Positions 6,916-15,961 are shown, counted from the stretch's first letter. The stretch: 46,700 nt of DNA from Candidatus Izemoplasmatales bacterium (GCA_041649275.1 JBAZNL010000012.1:1-46700), one strand, 5' to 3'. Notes: generated from the sequence alone by a model not told the origin. Program-made: numbers and translations.

Positions 6916-8295
6916 TTACTTGGCTTCGATCGTCGCGATCGTTTCGATCTCGCGGACCTTGGCGAACGCTTCGCGGAGGAAGTCGGTCTCGACGACGTCG
7001 GTGGTCGCCGGGTTGTCGCCGTAGGAGAAGCCGTACTTCAGGAGCGACATCGCGGCGATGCCCCAGCGGTGTCCGCCGGAGAAGTCGACGACGCCGCCCA
7101 TCGGGATGGCGATCTCGCTGTCTTCCATGGCGGCGATGTAGTTCTCCCAGGTCAGCTCGACTTCGGCGTCGGCGACACGCTGGAGGCCTTCGACGAAGAC
7201 GGTGGCGGCGATGTAGCCGGCCATCGCGTAGGCGTTCAGGGCGTACTGGGCCTGGCCGTTGGCGGTCATCGCGCCGGCGAAGGCCATGTAGCCGGCGAGT
7301 CCGGCCTCGGTGGAGGTGTCGAGCCAGGCGTTCGTGTAGATCGGCCGGGCGACGTTGTAGCGGAGGTGGTCGACGGCGGTGACGTCGGCGTTGACGTAGG
7401 ACGTGAAGATCGGGACGTTGTAGGCGAGGTTGGCCATCGAGGTGAGGGCGTAGCCGAACGGTTCCTGGTTCATCGCGAGGATGACCGCGGCGCAGCCGGA
7501 GGCGCGCAGGATGGTGACGGCGGTGTTGTACGTGCCGGCGGTGATCGCCTGGTAGACCATGTCGGCGGTCTTGCCGAGGATTTCGGCTTCAGCTTCGATG
7601 CCGGCCTTGATCGAGAGTCCGACGTCGTCGTTCGTGTAGATGACGCCGATCTTGGCGCCGGCGGCGAGTTCTTCGTCACCGTTCACGCCGTAAACGGCTT
7701 CCTTGATCGCGCGGGCGGCCATGATGCGGCCGTCGGTCATGTAGATCGGCTGGACCGCCATGACGGGATTGCCGACGGACTCGGCGAAGTAGAGGCCGTT
7801 GATGCCGGTCGCGGCGTAGACCATCGGGATGCCGACTTCCTGGATCAGCGCGAGGGTGGCGCCGACGGTCGGAGTGCCGAAGTGGCCGACGAGGGCGAAC
7901 ACTTCGTCCTCCTCGATCAGCGTCTCGGTGAAGGCGAGACCGGTGGCGGCGTTGAAGGTGTCGTCGTAGGTGACGAACTGGATGGTCCTGCCATCGATGC
8001 CGCCCGCGGCGTTGACCTGGGCGAAGACGGCCTTCATGCCTTCGTTGAACGGCACGCCGACGGCGGCGTACGGACCGGAGGTGGCGGCGGTGTTGCCGAC
8101 CTTGATCGAGGTGGCGGTGACGCCTTGGACGACGATCGGGGCCTCGGTGGTCGTGGTGATCGGGGCTTCGGTCGTTGTGGTGACGACGGCGCCGGACGTC
8201 GTGGTGACGACGGGGGCTTCGGTCGTCGCGAGTTCGCAACCGACGAACGCAAACGCCAGAAGCATGAATGACGCGATCAGAACTAGTTTCTTCAT
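6916..8295 (-). CDS. livK: LivK-like periplasmic-type substrate-binding lipoprotein
   Basis: A 459-residue solute-binding protein of the branched-chain amino acid/amide/urea ABC type (type I fold, Peripla_BP_6). A lipoprotein signal ends in the lipobox FVGC (Cys20). A Thr-rich linker with three TTEAP-type repeats (about residues 23-53) follows, tethering the domain to the membrane, and then the binding domain starts at TSIKVGNTAATSGPYA. The family binds amino acids, amides, aromatic acids or short-chain carboxylates; operon context with CoA-transferase and thiolase makes a carboxylic acid more likely than leucine. It follows livF by 52 bases. The hairpin at 6846-6897 after its stop suggests enhanced mRNA stability. 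Confidence 0.92.
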   Translation of the reverse strand: MKKLVLIASFMLLAFAFVGCELATTEAPVVTTTSGAVVTTTTEAPITTTTEAPIVVQGVTATSIKVGNTAATSGPYAAVGVPFNEGMKAVFAQVNAAGGIDGRTIQFVTYDDTFNAATGLAFTETLIEEDEVFALVGHFGTPTVGATLALIQEVGIPMVYAATGINGLYFAESVGNPVMAVQPIYMTDGRIMAARAIKEAVYGVNGDEELAAGAKIGVIYTNDDVGLSIKAGIEAEAEILGKTADMVYQAITAGTYNTAVTILRASGCAAVILAMNQEPFGYALTSMANLAYNVPIFTSYVNADVTAVDHLRYNVARPIYTNAWLDTSTEAGLAGYMAFAGAMTANGQAQYALNAYAMAGYIAATVFVEGLQRVADAEVELTWENYIAAMEDSEIAIPMGGVVDFSGGHRWGIAAMSLLKYGFSYGDNPATTDVVETDFLREAFAKVREIETIATIEAK

Positions 8296-8347
8296 GTTTT
8301 CTCCTTTTTATTTTCTGCCGGCTTCACCGGCGATTTCCCTGTCTTGG

Positions 8348-9124
8348 TTACTTCTGCTTGCCGAGGTAGGCTTCGACGAGCGCCGCGTCCGCGAGCATCG
8401 TCTCCGCCTTGCCTTCGGTCTTGACCTTCCCGAGTTCGAGGACATAGACATAGTCCGCGATCTTGAGGGTCTGGTAGGCGTTCTGTTCGACCATGAGGAT
8501 GGTGTTGCCGTCGGCCTTGATCTTCCGGATGATGGCGAAGATCTCCTGGACGATCAGGGGAGCGAGACCGAGCGAGGGTTCGTCGAGGAGGAGCAGCTTC
8601 GGCCGCGCCATCAGCGCCCGGCCGATCGCGAGCATCTGCTGCTCGCCGCCGGAGAGCGTCGACGCCTGCTGGGTGCGGCGCTCGCGCAGGACCGGAAAGT
8701 AGCCGTAGACCTCGTCGAGCGCCTCCCTGCGACGGCGGCGGACGGAGATCCGCTTGAAACGCGGCAGGCCGTCCTTGCCGACGGTCGCGCGGCGCTCCGG
8801 CTTGAGCGAATAGGCGCCGACCATCAGGTTCTGCTCGACGGTCAGGCCCTTCAGGATCATGCGGCCTTCCGGGGACTGGATGATGCCTCTGGAGGCGAGC
8901 CGGTAGGACGGCTTGCCGGTGATGTTCCTGCCATCGAAGACGATCGATCCGGAAGAGGGACGGACGACGCCGTCGATCGCCTTGATCGTCGTCGTCTTGC
9001 CGGCGCCGTTGGCGCCCAGGATGGCGACGATGGTTCCCTTCTCGACGGACAGGTTGATGCCCTTGACAGCGCGGATGATGCCGTAGTCGACCACGAGGTC
9101 GCGGATTTCCAGGATGCGTGCCAT
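8348..9124 (-). CDS. livF: ABC transporter ATPase, LivF type
   Basis: A 258-residue ATPase. Walker A is GANGAGKTT (residues 37-45), the signature LSGGEQQ, Walker B LLLLDEPSLG, and the H-loop position carries a Gln-like VEQNA, as is usual in LivF. It energises the LivHM permease with LivG. The start ATG at 9124 overlaps the livG stop (TGATG) and is preceded by GGAGG; a GTG at 9127 is also in frame. An insert of about 20 residues rich in Lys/Arg (GKDGLPRFKRISVRRRRRE) after the Q-loop region is longer than in typical LivF. Operon position: between livG and livK. Confidence 0.94.
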   Translation of the reverse strand: MARILEIRDLVVDYGIIRAVKGINLSVEKGTIVAILGANGAGKTTTIKAIDGVVRPSSGSIVFDGRNITGKPSYRLASRGIIQSPEGRMILKGLTVEQNLMVGAYSLKPERRATVGKDGLPRFKRISVRRRRREALDEVYGYFPVLRERRTQQASTLSGGEQQMLAIGRALMARPKLLLLDEPSLGLAPLIVQEIFAIIRKIKADGNTILMVEQNAYQTLKIADYVYVLELGKVKTEGKAETMLADAALVEAYLGKQK

Positions 9125-10707
9125 CACGATTCCTCCCCGAGATAGGCGCTCTTGACGGCCTTGTCGGCCTGAATTTCGGCCGGCGTTCCGATCGCGAGCA
9201 TCTTGCCGAAGGAGATCGCGCAGACCGTGTCGCAGACGTCCATCACGAGCCCCATGTCGTGTTCGACGAGGAAGATCGTGGCGTGGTGATCGTCGCGGAT
9301 CCGCTTGATCAGCTTCGCCAGGTCCTCGGTCTCGCGGTCGTTGAGACCGGCGGCCGGCTCGTCGAGGATGATCAGGCGCGGACTGGCCATCAGGGTGCGC
9401 GCCAGTTCGATCTTCTTGAGGATCCCGTAGGGCAGGCCGTAGGGAACCGCGTAGGCATAGGGAAGCAGGTCGAGGGTCTTCAGGACCGACAGCGCCTTCG
9501 CGCGGAGGACCTCCTCCTCGCGCTTCAGGCGCGGGGTATGCAGGAGCTGTCCGAAGAAGCCGGTGCGGTAGACGGTATGGGCGGCGACGAGCAGGTTGTC
9601 GAGGATCGAGAGTTCCCAGACGAGCTCGACGTTCTGGAAGGTGCGGACGATGCCCTGGCGGATGATGTCGTGCACCGGGTAGTCGTTCAGGCGGATGACC
9701 TGACCCAGGTTCTTGCGGTAGTACATCTCGCCGGAGGTCGCGCGGTAGAAGCGGGTGATGCAGTTGAAGATCGTCGTCTTGCCGGCGCCGTTCGGGCCGA
9801 TCAGGCCGAAGATCTCGCCTTCCTTCACGTCGAAGCTGAGGTCGTCGACGGCGCGCAGGCCGCCGAACCGCATCGTCAGGTTGCGGACGCTCAGGATCAC
9901 GCCGTCGGGCAGGACGTTCCCGTTTCCGTCGTCGCCGACGGGATTGAGCCTTGCGGTGCGTTTCGCGATTCCGGCGTCGATGCGGGCGATCCGCTCGGCG
10001 TACTTCGACCGTACCGCGGCGGATGCGCCGGCGGCGCTCTTCTTGTCGAGGGCCCTCGTGAGGGCGGCGATGCGACTCCGCAGCACGGTTTCGCGCCTGT
10101 CGCGCGGACTTGTTTCGAGTTCGGAGACGAGTTCCGCAATCCTTGCGTCGAGGCGGGCGAGCTTTGCGGCGTAGGTCGACCGCACCACCGCGAATCTGCG
10201 GTCGCGTCGGCGGACGATCGCGCCGACGACGGCGGCGGTGTCGGCGGTGACGGCGGCGAGCAACGACCGATAGGCCTGCGTCGCGGCGGGAAGGTCGGTC
10301 GCGCTCGGCGCGAACCGACGCTCGATGTCGGCGACGGCGGCGGCTTCGGCCGCAACGAGTTCCGCCAGCACGTCGTCGAAGAGCTCGGAGGCGGTCCTTT
10401 TCGCGAGGGCGCGCTTGCGGTTCTGGGCGTTGGCGCGCCGCTTCAAATCGAAGCGGACGCGGATGCGTTCGAGCGCGGCCGACCGTTCGGCCTCGATCGT
10501 GGGTTCGGCGATGCCCGCGGCGATCGCCGCGTCATGAAGCCGGGCGAGGTCGTCGCGCTGCCGGCGGGCGATGGCGGATGCGGCTTTCACCTCGATCGAC
10601 TTCTCGAGGATGGGAAGGTATTCCGAGAGGAACGTGCGCTGTTCGCGCCGACGGGCGACGGCGTCGAGACGAAGCGAGTTCAAAAACGCGTCAATCATCT
10701 TCGCCAT
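9124..10707 (-). CDS. livG: ABC transporter ATPase, LivG type, with a ~260-residue helical N-terminal extension
   Basis: Residues ~270-527 form a LivG ATPase: Walker A GPNGAGKTT (304-312), Walker B LIILDEPAAG, and H-loop VEHDM. The signature region reads YGLPYGILKKIELART, with LPYGI where most members have LSYGQ, as a LivG variant. Residues 1-260 are not part of the family: an Ala/Arg/Glu-rich, probably coiled-coil segment with an internal repeat (VRSTYAAKLARLDARIAE near 176 and VRSKYAERIARIDAGIAKR near 232). The start overlaps livM by 17 bases, which favours the long form. A GTG near codon 271 could start a normal-length LivG, but that would leave ~790 bases empty. The extension's function is unknown; I could not name a homologue. 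Confidence 0.85.
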   Translation of the reverse strand: MAKMIDAFLNSLRLDAVARRREQRTFLSEYLPILEKSIEVKAASAIARRQRDDLARLHDAAIAAGIAEPTIEAERSAALERIRVRFDLKRRANAQNRKRALAKRTASELFDDVLAELVAAEAAAVADIERRFAPSATDLPAATQAYRSLLAAVTADTAAVVGAIVRRRDRRFAVVRSTYAAKLARLDARIAELVSELETSPRDRRETVLRSRIAALTRALDKKSAAGASAAVRSKYAERIARIDAGIAKRTARLNPVGDDGNGNVLPDGVILSVRNLTMRFGGLRAVDDLSFDVKEGEIFGLIGPNGAGKTTIFNCITRFYRATSGEMYYRKNLGQVIRLNDYPVHDIIRQGIVRTFQNVELVWELSILDNLLVAAHTVYRTGFFGQLLHTPRLKREEEVLRAKALSVLKTLDLLPYAYAVPYGLPYGILKKIELARTLMASPRLIILDEPAAGLNDRETEDLAKLIKRIRDDHHATIFLVEHDMGLVMDVCDTVCAISFGKMLAIGTPAEIQADKAVKSAYLGEES

Positions 10708-11761
10708 AGCGGTACGCTCTCCATTTCGCGCGGATTTTCCGGATCGCGGCGGTCAGCTTGAAGCGGATCGCGTTGATCAGGCGGATCAGGCCGCCGGGGT
10801 AGAACATGGTGATGAGGATGATGAGGAGGCCGCTCACGATCCAGGTCGCGTCGGGAAACTCACGGAAGAACGCGATCTCCTTCAGGACGGTCATGTTCAG
10901 ACCGAAGATCATGAAGGTGCCGAGGATGATGCCGGTGATCGACTGGGCGCCGCCGACGACGACCGCGGCGAGGATGTTGAGCGAGAAGTCGAGGCTCCAG
11001 GTCGTCGGGATCGAGAACTTCTGGTCCATCATGTAGAGCAGGCCGCCGATGACGGCGTAGAGGGTCGCCAGGACGAAGGCGAGGAGGCGGTGCCGCATCA
11101 GGCCGATGCCCATCGACTGCGCGGCCGAGTCGCTGTTCTTCATCGCCAGGAGCGCCCTGCCGGTCGGACTCTTGATGATGTTCAGGGTCCCGAGGATGAG
11201 GAGGATGAAAACGACGATGACGATCATGTCGACGGCGAATTCCGACACCGGCGCGCCGAAGAGCGTGAAGTTGCGGAATTCGAGACCGTTGACGCCGTTG
11301 GTGAAGGCGGTGAAGCTCTTGAAGATCTCGCGCATGATCTCCGAGAGGCCGAGGGTGATGATCGCGAGATACATGCCCTCGATCCTCAGCGAGATGAATC
11401 CGACGACCGCGCCGAGGACGACGGCGCCGGCGAGCGAGACCGCAAGCGTGACCGCGAAGGTCTGCCCGAGGGTGCCGGAGAAATGACCGATGAAGTAGGT
11501 GCCGAGACCGACGAAGCCGGCGGTGCCGAGCGACGCGAGGCCGGCATATCCGAGCAGAAGCGAGAATCCGAGGGCGACGATCGCGTAAATCATGGTGACC
11601 GTGAGCGATTTCGCGAGGCTGTTCGGGACGATTCCGCCGAGGGCGAAAAGACGGAGGACGACGAGCGCGATGCCGAAGACGACGAACCCGAAGTAGGGGT
11701 GCCTGGAGAGGGCGGACAACCGTTTCACAAACGTCCTGAGACGGAGCGCGAGGAGGGCCAT
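10691..11761 (-). CDS. livM: ABC transporter permease, LivM type
   Basis: A 356-residue polytopic membrane protein with the BPD_transp_2 features of LivM: GFSLLLGYAGLASLGTAGF near the start, then about eight hydrophobic segments, and the RALLAMKNSDSAAQSMGI cytoplasmic loop that contacts the ATPase. The tail is basic (KWRAYRYGEDD) and its last codons overlap the livG start by 17 bases. The ATG sits one base after the livH stop. It forms the translocation pore with LivH. Confidence 0.94.
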   Translation of the reverse strand: MALLALRLRTFVKRLSALSRHPYFGFVVFGIALVVLRLFALGGIVPNSLAKSLTVTMIYAIVALGFSLLLGYAGLASLGTAGFVGLGTYFIGHFSGTLGQTFAVTLAVSLAGAVVLGAVVGFISLRIEGMYLAIITLGLSEIMREIFKSFTAFTNGVNGLEFRNFTLFGAPVSEFAVDMIVIVVFILLILGTLNIIKSPTGRALLAMKNSDSAAQSMGIGLMRHRLLAFVLATLYAVIGGLLYMMDQKFSIPTTWSLDFSLNILAAVVVGGAQSITGIILGTFMIFGLNMTVLKEIAFFREFPDATWIVSGLLIILITMFYPGGLIRLINAIRFKLTAAIRKIRAKWRAYRYGEDD

Positions 11762-11762
11762 G

Positions 11763-12848
11763 TCACACCTTCTTGGCCGTCTTCCTGCCGAAGAGTCCGA
11801 GCGGTTTCACCAGCACGAGCAGGAGGACGAGCACATAGACGATGACGTTCGTCCAGACGGAGTTGATCGCGGACGCGATCGAGGAGAACAGGTTGATCAT
11901 GACGGCGCCGACGAGCGGGCCGCCGAAGGTCGAGAAGCCGCCGAGGATCGACGCCAGGAAGGCGTTGACCTGGACCGGCGTCATGAACGCGACCGAGAGA
12001 CCCGATCCGATCGGAGCGAAGAGGAAGGCGGCGACTCCGCCGAAGGTGCCGGCGATCGCCCAGCTGAGCGCGGTGATGACCTTCGTGTTGACTCCCATCA
12101 TGCCGGCGACCGTCTCGTTCGAGGCGGTGGCGCGGACGCCGAGTCCCCATTTCGTGAAGCGGAGGGCGGCGAACAGGAGCACGAGCATCCCCACCGTGAT
12201 CGCGAGCGCGATCAGATTGTGGTAGGGCAGATACAGAGGCATCATCCCCGGGATCTCGATGATCCGGCCTTCGTAGGAGAAGGCCTCGATCGTGAGCGGC
12301 AGGAGCCCGAAGAGGACCGGCATCAGGCCGAAGAGCACGAGGACGATGCCCATCGTGATCATCTGCTTTCCGACGGGATTGGAGTACTTGCTGTTGCGGA
12401 AGATGACGGTGTCGATGAAGAGGCCGATCAGAAACGTCACGACCGCCGAGGCGATCATCGCCAGGATCAGCTTGGTCGTCGTCGGCAGGTCCGTCTCGGC
12501 GGTCAGCCGGATGATCAGCTTGGCGGCGGCGTAGGCTCCGACCGTGGCGATCGTCCCCTGGGCGAAGTTGGTGGTCACGGACGTCTTGAAGATCAGGACG
12601 ATGCCGGTGGTCGCGAGCACGAGGACGCACATCTCGACGATGTTGAGGAAGACGATCTGCAGGAACAGATAGAGCGTCATCTCGCGAATGGCGAGGAGCA
12701 GACCGACGACGATCGCGACCAGAAGCAGGGCGTTCTGGAGCCGGGTCCGGTAGAGCGGGCGCTTGGCGAGGCGGCGGAAGACGAGGAGGTCGACGGCGAA
12801 GTAGACGCCGACGGCTCCGAGGACGACGTAGAGGAGTTTCTCAAGCAT
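11763..12848 (-). CDS. livH: ABC transporter permease, LivH type
   Basis: A 361-residue polytopic membrane protein of the LivH family. The diagnostic stretch VLATTGIVLIFKTSVTTNFAQG and the loop WGLGVRATASNETVAGMMGVN are present, followed by FLFAPIGSG and GGPLVGAV. The N-terminus has about 75 extra residues, including two hydrophobic stretches, before the core; most LivH proteins are about 290-300 residues. Its ATG overlaps the end of the ketoacyl-synthase-like gene by 8 bases. It partners with LivM. Confidence 0.93.
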   Translation of the reverse strand: MLEKLLYVVLGAVGVYFAVDLLVFRRLAKRPLYRTRLQNALLLVAIVVGLLLAIREMTLYLFLQIVFLNIVEMCVLVLATTGIVLIFKTSVTTNFAQGTIATVGAYAAAKLIIRLTAETDLPTTTKLILAMIASAVVTFLIGLFIDTVIFRNSKYSNPVGKQMITMGIVLVLFGLMPVLFGLLPLTIEAFSYEGRIIEIPGMMPLYLPYHNLIALAITVGMLVLLFAALRFTKWGLGVRATASNETVAGMMGVNTKVITALSWAIAGTFGGVAAFLFAPIGSGLSVAFMTPVQVNAFLASILGGFSTFGGPLVGAVMINLFSSIASAINSVWTNVIVYVLVLLLVLVKPLGLFGRKTAKKV

Positions 12849-13872
12849 CCTGCGACCCCCAGCGGACGATGTTCGCGGCCCACACGTAGCCGATCCCGGC
12901 CGCGAGCATGCAGACGACGGTGCCGTCCTTCACCAGCCCGCGCTCGAGCGCGAGATGGAGCGAGAGGATCTGGTCGATCTGACCGATGTGGCCGTAGTCC
13001 TCGAGGTAGATCGTCTGGTCCTCGCGGAGCCCGAGGTCGCGCACCATCTGGAGATGTCCGGAGCGCTTGATGTGGAGGATGTCGAGATAGCCGATGTCCT
13101 TGCGCGAGAGTCCCGACTTGCGGAGCGACTCGTCGATGCACTTGTACCAGTTCGGCATCGAGACCTCGTTCAGGCGGTTCTTCATCGCCACCGGATCCAT
13201 CAGGCGGAGCGACTTCCGCGCCTCGAGGTAGTTTTCGGCGGTGATCGGGTTGCAGATGCCGCCGATCTCGACCCCCGCGGTGCGGGAGAGCGAGCCGTCG
13301 CCGATCACGTGGCTTCCGAGGAGGAGGTTTCTGCCGTAGTTCTTCTTCAGGATGATCGCGCCGCCGCCGGCGCCGAGGTTGTACATCATCGACATGTCCT
13401 TGTCGGCGTAGTCGACAAAGTCGCCGTTGCGGTATCCGCCGACGACCATGACGACCTCGATCTCGTCGTCCGCGACGAGCATGTCGCGCGCGATCTTCAT
13501 CGCCGACACGGTCGTGCAGCAGCGGTTCTGGACGTCGATGCCCCAGGCGTTCGTGGCGCCGATCTTGTCCTGGATGTAGAGCGCGGAGGTGGTGAGGGGA
13601 TATTCCTTCCACTCCTCGCCGACGCACAGGATGACGTCGATGTCCTTCGGATCCATGCCCGTGCGGGCTAGGGCGTCGATGGCGGCGCGGGCGCCCATCT
13701 CCTGGGTGCCGTCGTCCGGACCGGGAATCGATTTGGACCGGATGCCGAGTTTCTCGACGACGGCCGCCTCCGACCAGACGCCGTTCGTCCTGGCGCTGAT
13801 CTCGGCCGCGGTGATGCGGCCTTCGGGGATGTAGACGCCGGTACCGACGATCCCGACGCTTGGGGTCTTCAT
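12841..13872 (-). CDS. Ketoacyl-ACP synthase III (FabH)-like thiolase-fold enzyme
   Basis: A 343-residue thiolase-superfamily protein close to FabH: N-terminal VGIVGTGVYIPEG, the WGIDVQNRCCTT active-site segment with the probable nucleophile Cys118, and LHIKRSGHL with His267. In FabH a third residue is Asn in the YGNTS motif; here the equivalent reads EDYGHIGQ, with His295. This variant motif suggests a specialised condensing or acyl-transfer reaction rather than primary fatty acid initiation. AGGAG lies 8 bases before the ATG at 13872; a GTG 9 bases further up is less well placed. It lies between the SDR gene and livH in the acid-utilisation operon. Confidence 0.88.
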   Translation of the reverse strand: MKTPSVGIVGTGVYIPEGRITAAEISARTNGVWSEAAVVEKLGIRSKSIPGPDDGTQEMGARAAIDALARTGMDPKDIDVILCVGEEWKEYPLTTSALYIQDKIGATNAWGIDVQNRCCTTVSAMKIARDMLVADDEIEVVMVVGGYRNGDFVDYADKDMSMMYNLGAGGGAIILKKNYGRNLLLGSHVIGDGSLSRTAGVEIGGICNPITAENYLEARKSLRLMDPVAMKNRLNEVSMPNWYKCIDESLRKSGLSRKDIGYLDILHIKRSGHLQMVRDLGLREDQTIYLEDYGHIGQIDQILSLHLALERGLVKDGTVVCMLAAGIGYVWAANIVRWGSQDA

Positions 13873-13901
13873 GGGTATCACTCCTTGGGGTGGATGGGGG
13901 A

Positions 13902-14621
13902 TTACAGGCGCATGCCGCCGTTGACGTTCAGGGTCTGGCCGGTGACGTAGGACGAATCGTCCGAGGCGAGGAAGAGGGCCGCCTTGGCGATCTCTTCGGG
14001 CTGCCCGAGGCGGCCGAGCATCGTCATCTTGGCGAAGGACTGGAGAAGATCCTCCGGAACCGTCTTGAGGATGTCGGTCATGACGTAGCCGGGCGCGATC
14101 GCGTTACAGCGGACCGGGATGCCCTTGCGGGCGAATTCCTTCGCCCAGGTCATCGTCAGGCCGAGGATGCCGGCCTTGGAGGCGGCGTAGTTCGCCTGGC
14201 CGATGTTGCCGAAGACGCCGACGACCGAGGAGATGTTGATGATCGAACCGCCGCCGATGGTCTCCATCTGCGGGCCGACGAGACGGGTGAGGTTGAAGAC
14301 GCCCTTGAGGTTGACGTTCAGGACGGCGTCCCACATCTCGTCCGTCATCTTGCGCGTCATCGCGTCCTTGGTGATGCCGGCGTTGTTGACGAGGATGTCG
14401 ATCCGGCCGTATTTGGCGACGATCTGGTCGAAGAAGGCCTGGACGCCGGCGACGTCGGTGACGTTCAGCTTCCAGCCCTCGACGCGTTCCTCCTGATAGC
14501 TCATCTCGCCCATGTCGGCGGCGATGACGGTGGCCCCTTCGCGGGCGAACGCCTTGCAGATCTCCATGCCGATTCCCTTGGCGCCGCCCGTGACGACGGC
14601 GATCTTTCCCTGTAGTTTCAT
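13902..14621 (-). CDS. Short-chain dehydrogenase/reductase, FabG/PhaB-like
   Basis: A 239-residue SDR: nucleotide loop TGGAKGIG (11-18), NNAG at 79-82, catalytic Ser132, Tyr145 and Lys149, and a C-terminal GQTLNVNGGMRL tail as in FabG and acetoacetyl-CoA reductases. It would interconvert 3-oxoacyl and (R)-3-hydroxyacyl thioesters with NAD(P)H. Its place directly after a thiolase gene and before CoA-transferase functions favours 3-hydroxyacyl-CoA oxidation or acetoacetyl-CoA reduction, rather than housekeeping FabG. GGAGG precedes the ATG by 8 bases. Confidence 0.92.
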   Translation of the reverse strand: MKLQGKIAVVTGGAKGIGMEICKAFAREGATVIAADMGEMSYQEERVEGWKLNVTDVAGVQAFFDQIVAKYGRIDILVNNAGITKDAMTRKMTDEMWDAVLNVNLKGVFNLTRLVGPQMETIGGGSIINISSVVGVFGNIGQANYAASKAGILGLTMTWAKEFARKGIPVRCNAIAPGYVMTDILKTVPEDLLQSFAKMTMLGRLGQPEEIAKAALFLASDDSSYVTGQTLNVNGGMRL

Positions 14622-14660
14622 GGTTGTACCCTCCGTAGGTAGAATGTGTTCCGATGTCGG

Positions 14661-15869
14661 TCAGGCGCGTTTCAGGACGACGGCGGTGCCCATCCCGCCG
14701 CCGATGCAGAGGCTGGCGAGCCCGAGCTTCCGGTCGTTCTTGATCATGTCGTGGATCAGGGTGACGACGATGCGGTTGCCGGACATCCCGACGGGATGGC
14801 CGAGCGCGATCGCGCCGCCGTGCTGGTTCGTCTTCGCGAGGATCGCCGCGCCGTCGAGGTCGTGTTCGGCGGCCAGTTCGGCGACGACGCCGAGGCTCTG
14901 CGCGGCGAACGCCTCGTTGAGTTCGATGACCTCCATCTCGGCGAGCGTCATCCCGGCTTCGCGGAGGACGTTCTTGATCGCCGGGACGGGGCCGAGGCCC
15001 ATGTAGGCGGGGTCGACGCCGCCCTGACCGACGGCGACGATCTCGGCGAGCGGCTTGAGGCCGTATGTCCGGATCGCGTCCTCGGAGGCGACGACGGTGA
15101 ACGAGGCGCCGTCGTTGATGCCGGAGGACGAACCGGCCGTGACCGATCCGTCGGGCTTGAAGGCGGGACGGAGCTTCGCCATCTTCTCGGGGTTGGTGGT
15201 GCGGTTCGGATACTCGTCCCTGGCGAAGACGAGGGTCTCCTTCTTGGTCCTGATCTCGATCGGGACGATCTCGCCGTCGAAGACGCCGGCGTCGACCGCG
15301 GCGATCGCCTTGGCCTGGGACGAAAGCGAGAAGGCGTCCTGGGCGTCGCGGGAGATCTGATGCTTGGCGGCGATGTTCTCGGCGGTGATGCCCATGTGCA
15401 TCTTCCCGAAGGCGTCGGTGAGGGCGTCGAGCAGGATCGCGTCCTGCATCGCCATGTCGCCCATCTTGTTGCCGTCGCGGACCTTGCCGGAGACGATGAA
15501 GGGCGCCTGGCTCATCGATTCGACGCCGCCGGCGACGACGAGGTCGGCCATGCCGGCCCGGATGCCGGCGAAGGCGTTCATGATCGTCTTCATGCCCGAT
15601 CCGCACACCATGTTCACGGCGTAGGCGGGGACTTCGGCGGGAATGCCGGCCTTGATCGCGATCTGGCGGGCGAGACCCTGTCCCGTCCCGGCGGCGATGA
15701 CGTTGCCGACGATGACCTCGTCGATCTTGTCGACCGGCACGGCGGCTTCGGTCAGGACGGCCTTCAGCACCTGCGCGCCGAATTCGGACGGATGCAGGTC
15801 CTTGAGCGAACCGAGGAATGATCCGATGGGGCTCCGCTTCGCCCCGACGATGTAGACTTTCCGTTCCAT
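14661..15869 (-). CDS. Acetyl-CoA C-acetyltransferase (thiolase)
   Basis: A 402-residue thiolase. The acyl-accepting Cys89 is in NMVCGSGMK, NQHGGAIALGHP carries His350 and His358, and the second cysteine Cys388 lies in CIGGGMG. Length is normal for acetoacetyl-CoA thiolase. It catalyses CoA-dependent cleavage of 3-ketoacyl-CoA or the reverse condensation. The start with AGGAGG just upstream (15869) is chosen over an in-frame extension to 15947, which would run into the operator. It is first in the operon, about 100 bases downstream of the promoter at 15973-16001. Confidence 0.95.
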   Translation of the reverse strand: MERKVYIVGAKRSPIGSFLGSLKDLHPSEFGAQVLKAVLTEAAVPVDKIDEVIVGNVIAAGTGQGLARQIAIKAGIPAEVPAYAVNMVCGSGMKTIMNAFAGIRAGMADLVVAGGVESMSQAPFIVSGKVRDGNKMGDMAMQDAILLDALTDAFGKMHMGITAENIAAKHQISRDAQDAFSLSSQAKAIAAVDAGVFDGEIVPIEIRTKKETLVFARDEYPNRTTNPEKMAKLRPAFKPDGSVTAGSSSGINDGASFTVVASEDAIRTYGLKPLAEIVAVGQGGVDPAYMGLGPVPAIKNVLREAGMTLAEMEVIELNEAFAAQSLGVVAELAAEHDLDGAAILAKTNQHGGAIALGHPVGMSGNRIVVTLIHDMIKNDRKLGLASLCIGGGMGTAVVLKRA

Positions 15870-15945
15870 GTTGCCTCCTATGTGATGGCGTCCGCGGCTC
15901 GCGGCGCCAAGTATCCGTTTCTTCAGTCCGGCCCGTCGCCGGCAC

Positions 15946-15961
15946 ATGAATAAAAGTTCAT
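15946..15961. promoter_or_regulatory. Probable TetR-family operator 1
   Basis: Inverted repeat ATGAA-n6-TTCAT, located just downstream of the predicted thiolase transcription start, where a bound repressor would block transcription. The same pattern recurs at 16065-16080. TGAAT/ATTCA-type palindromes are known operators of TetR-family regulators of fatty-acid and aromatic-acid genes. Confidence 0.6.
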
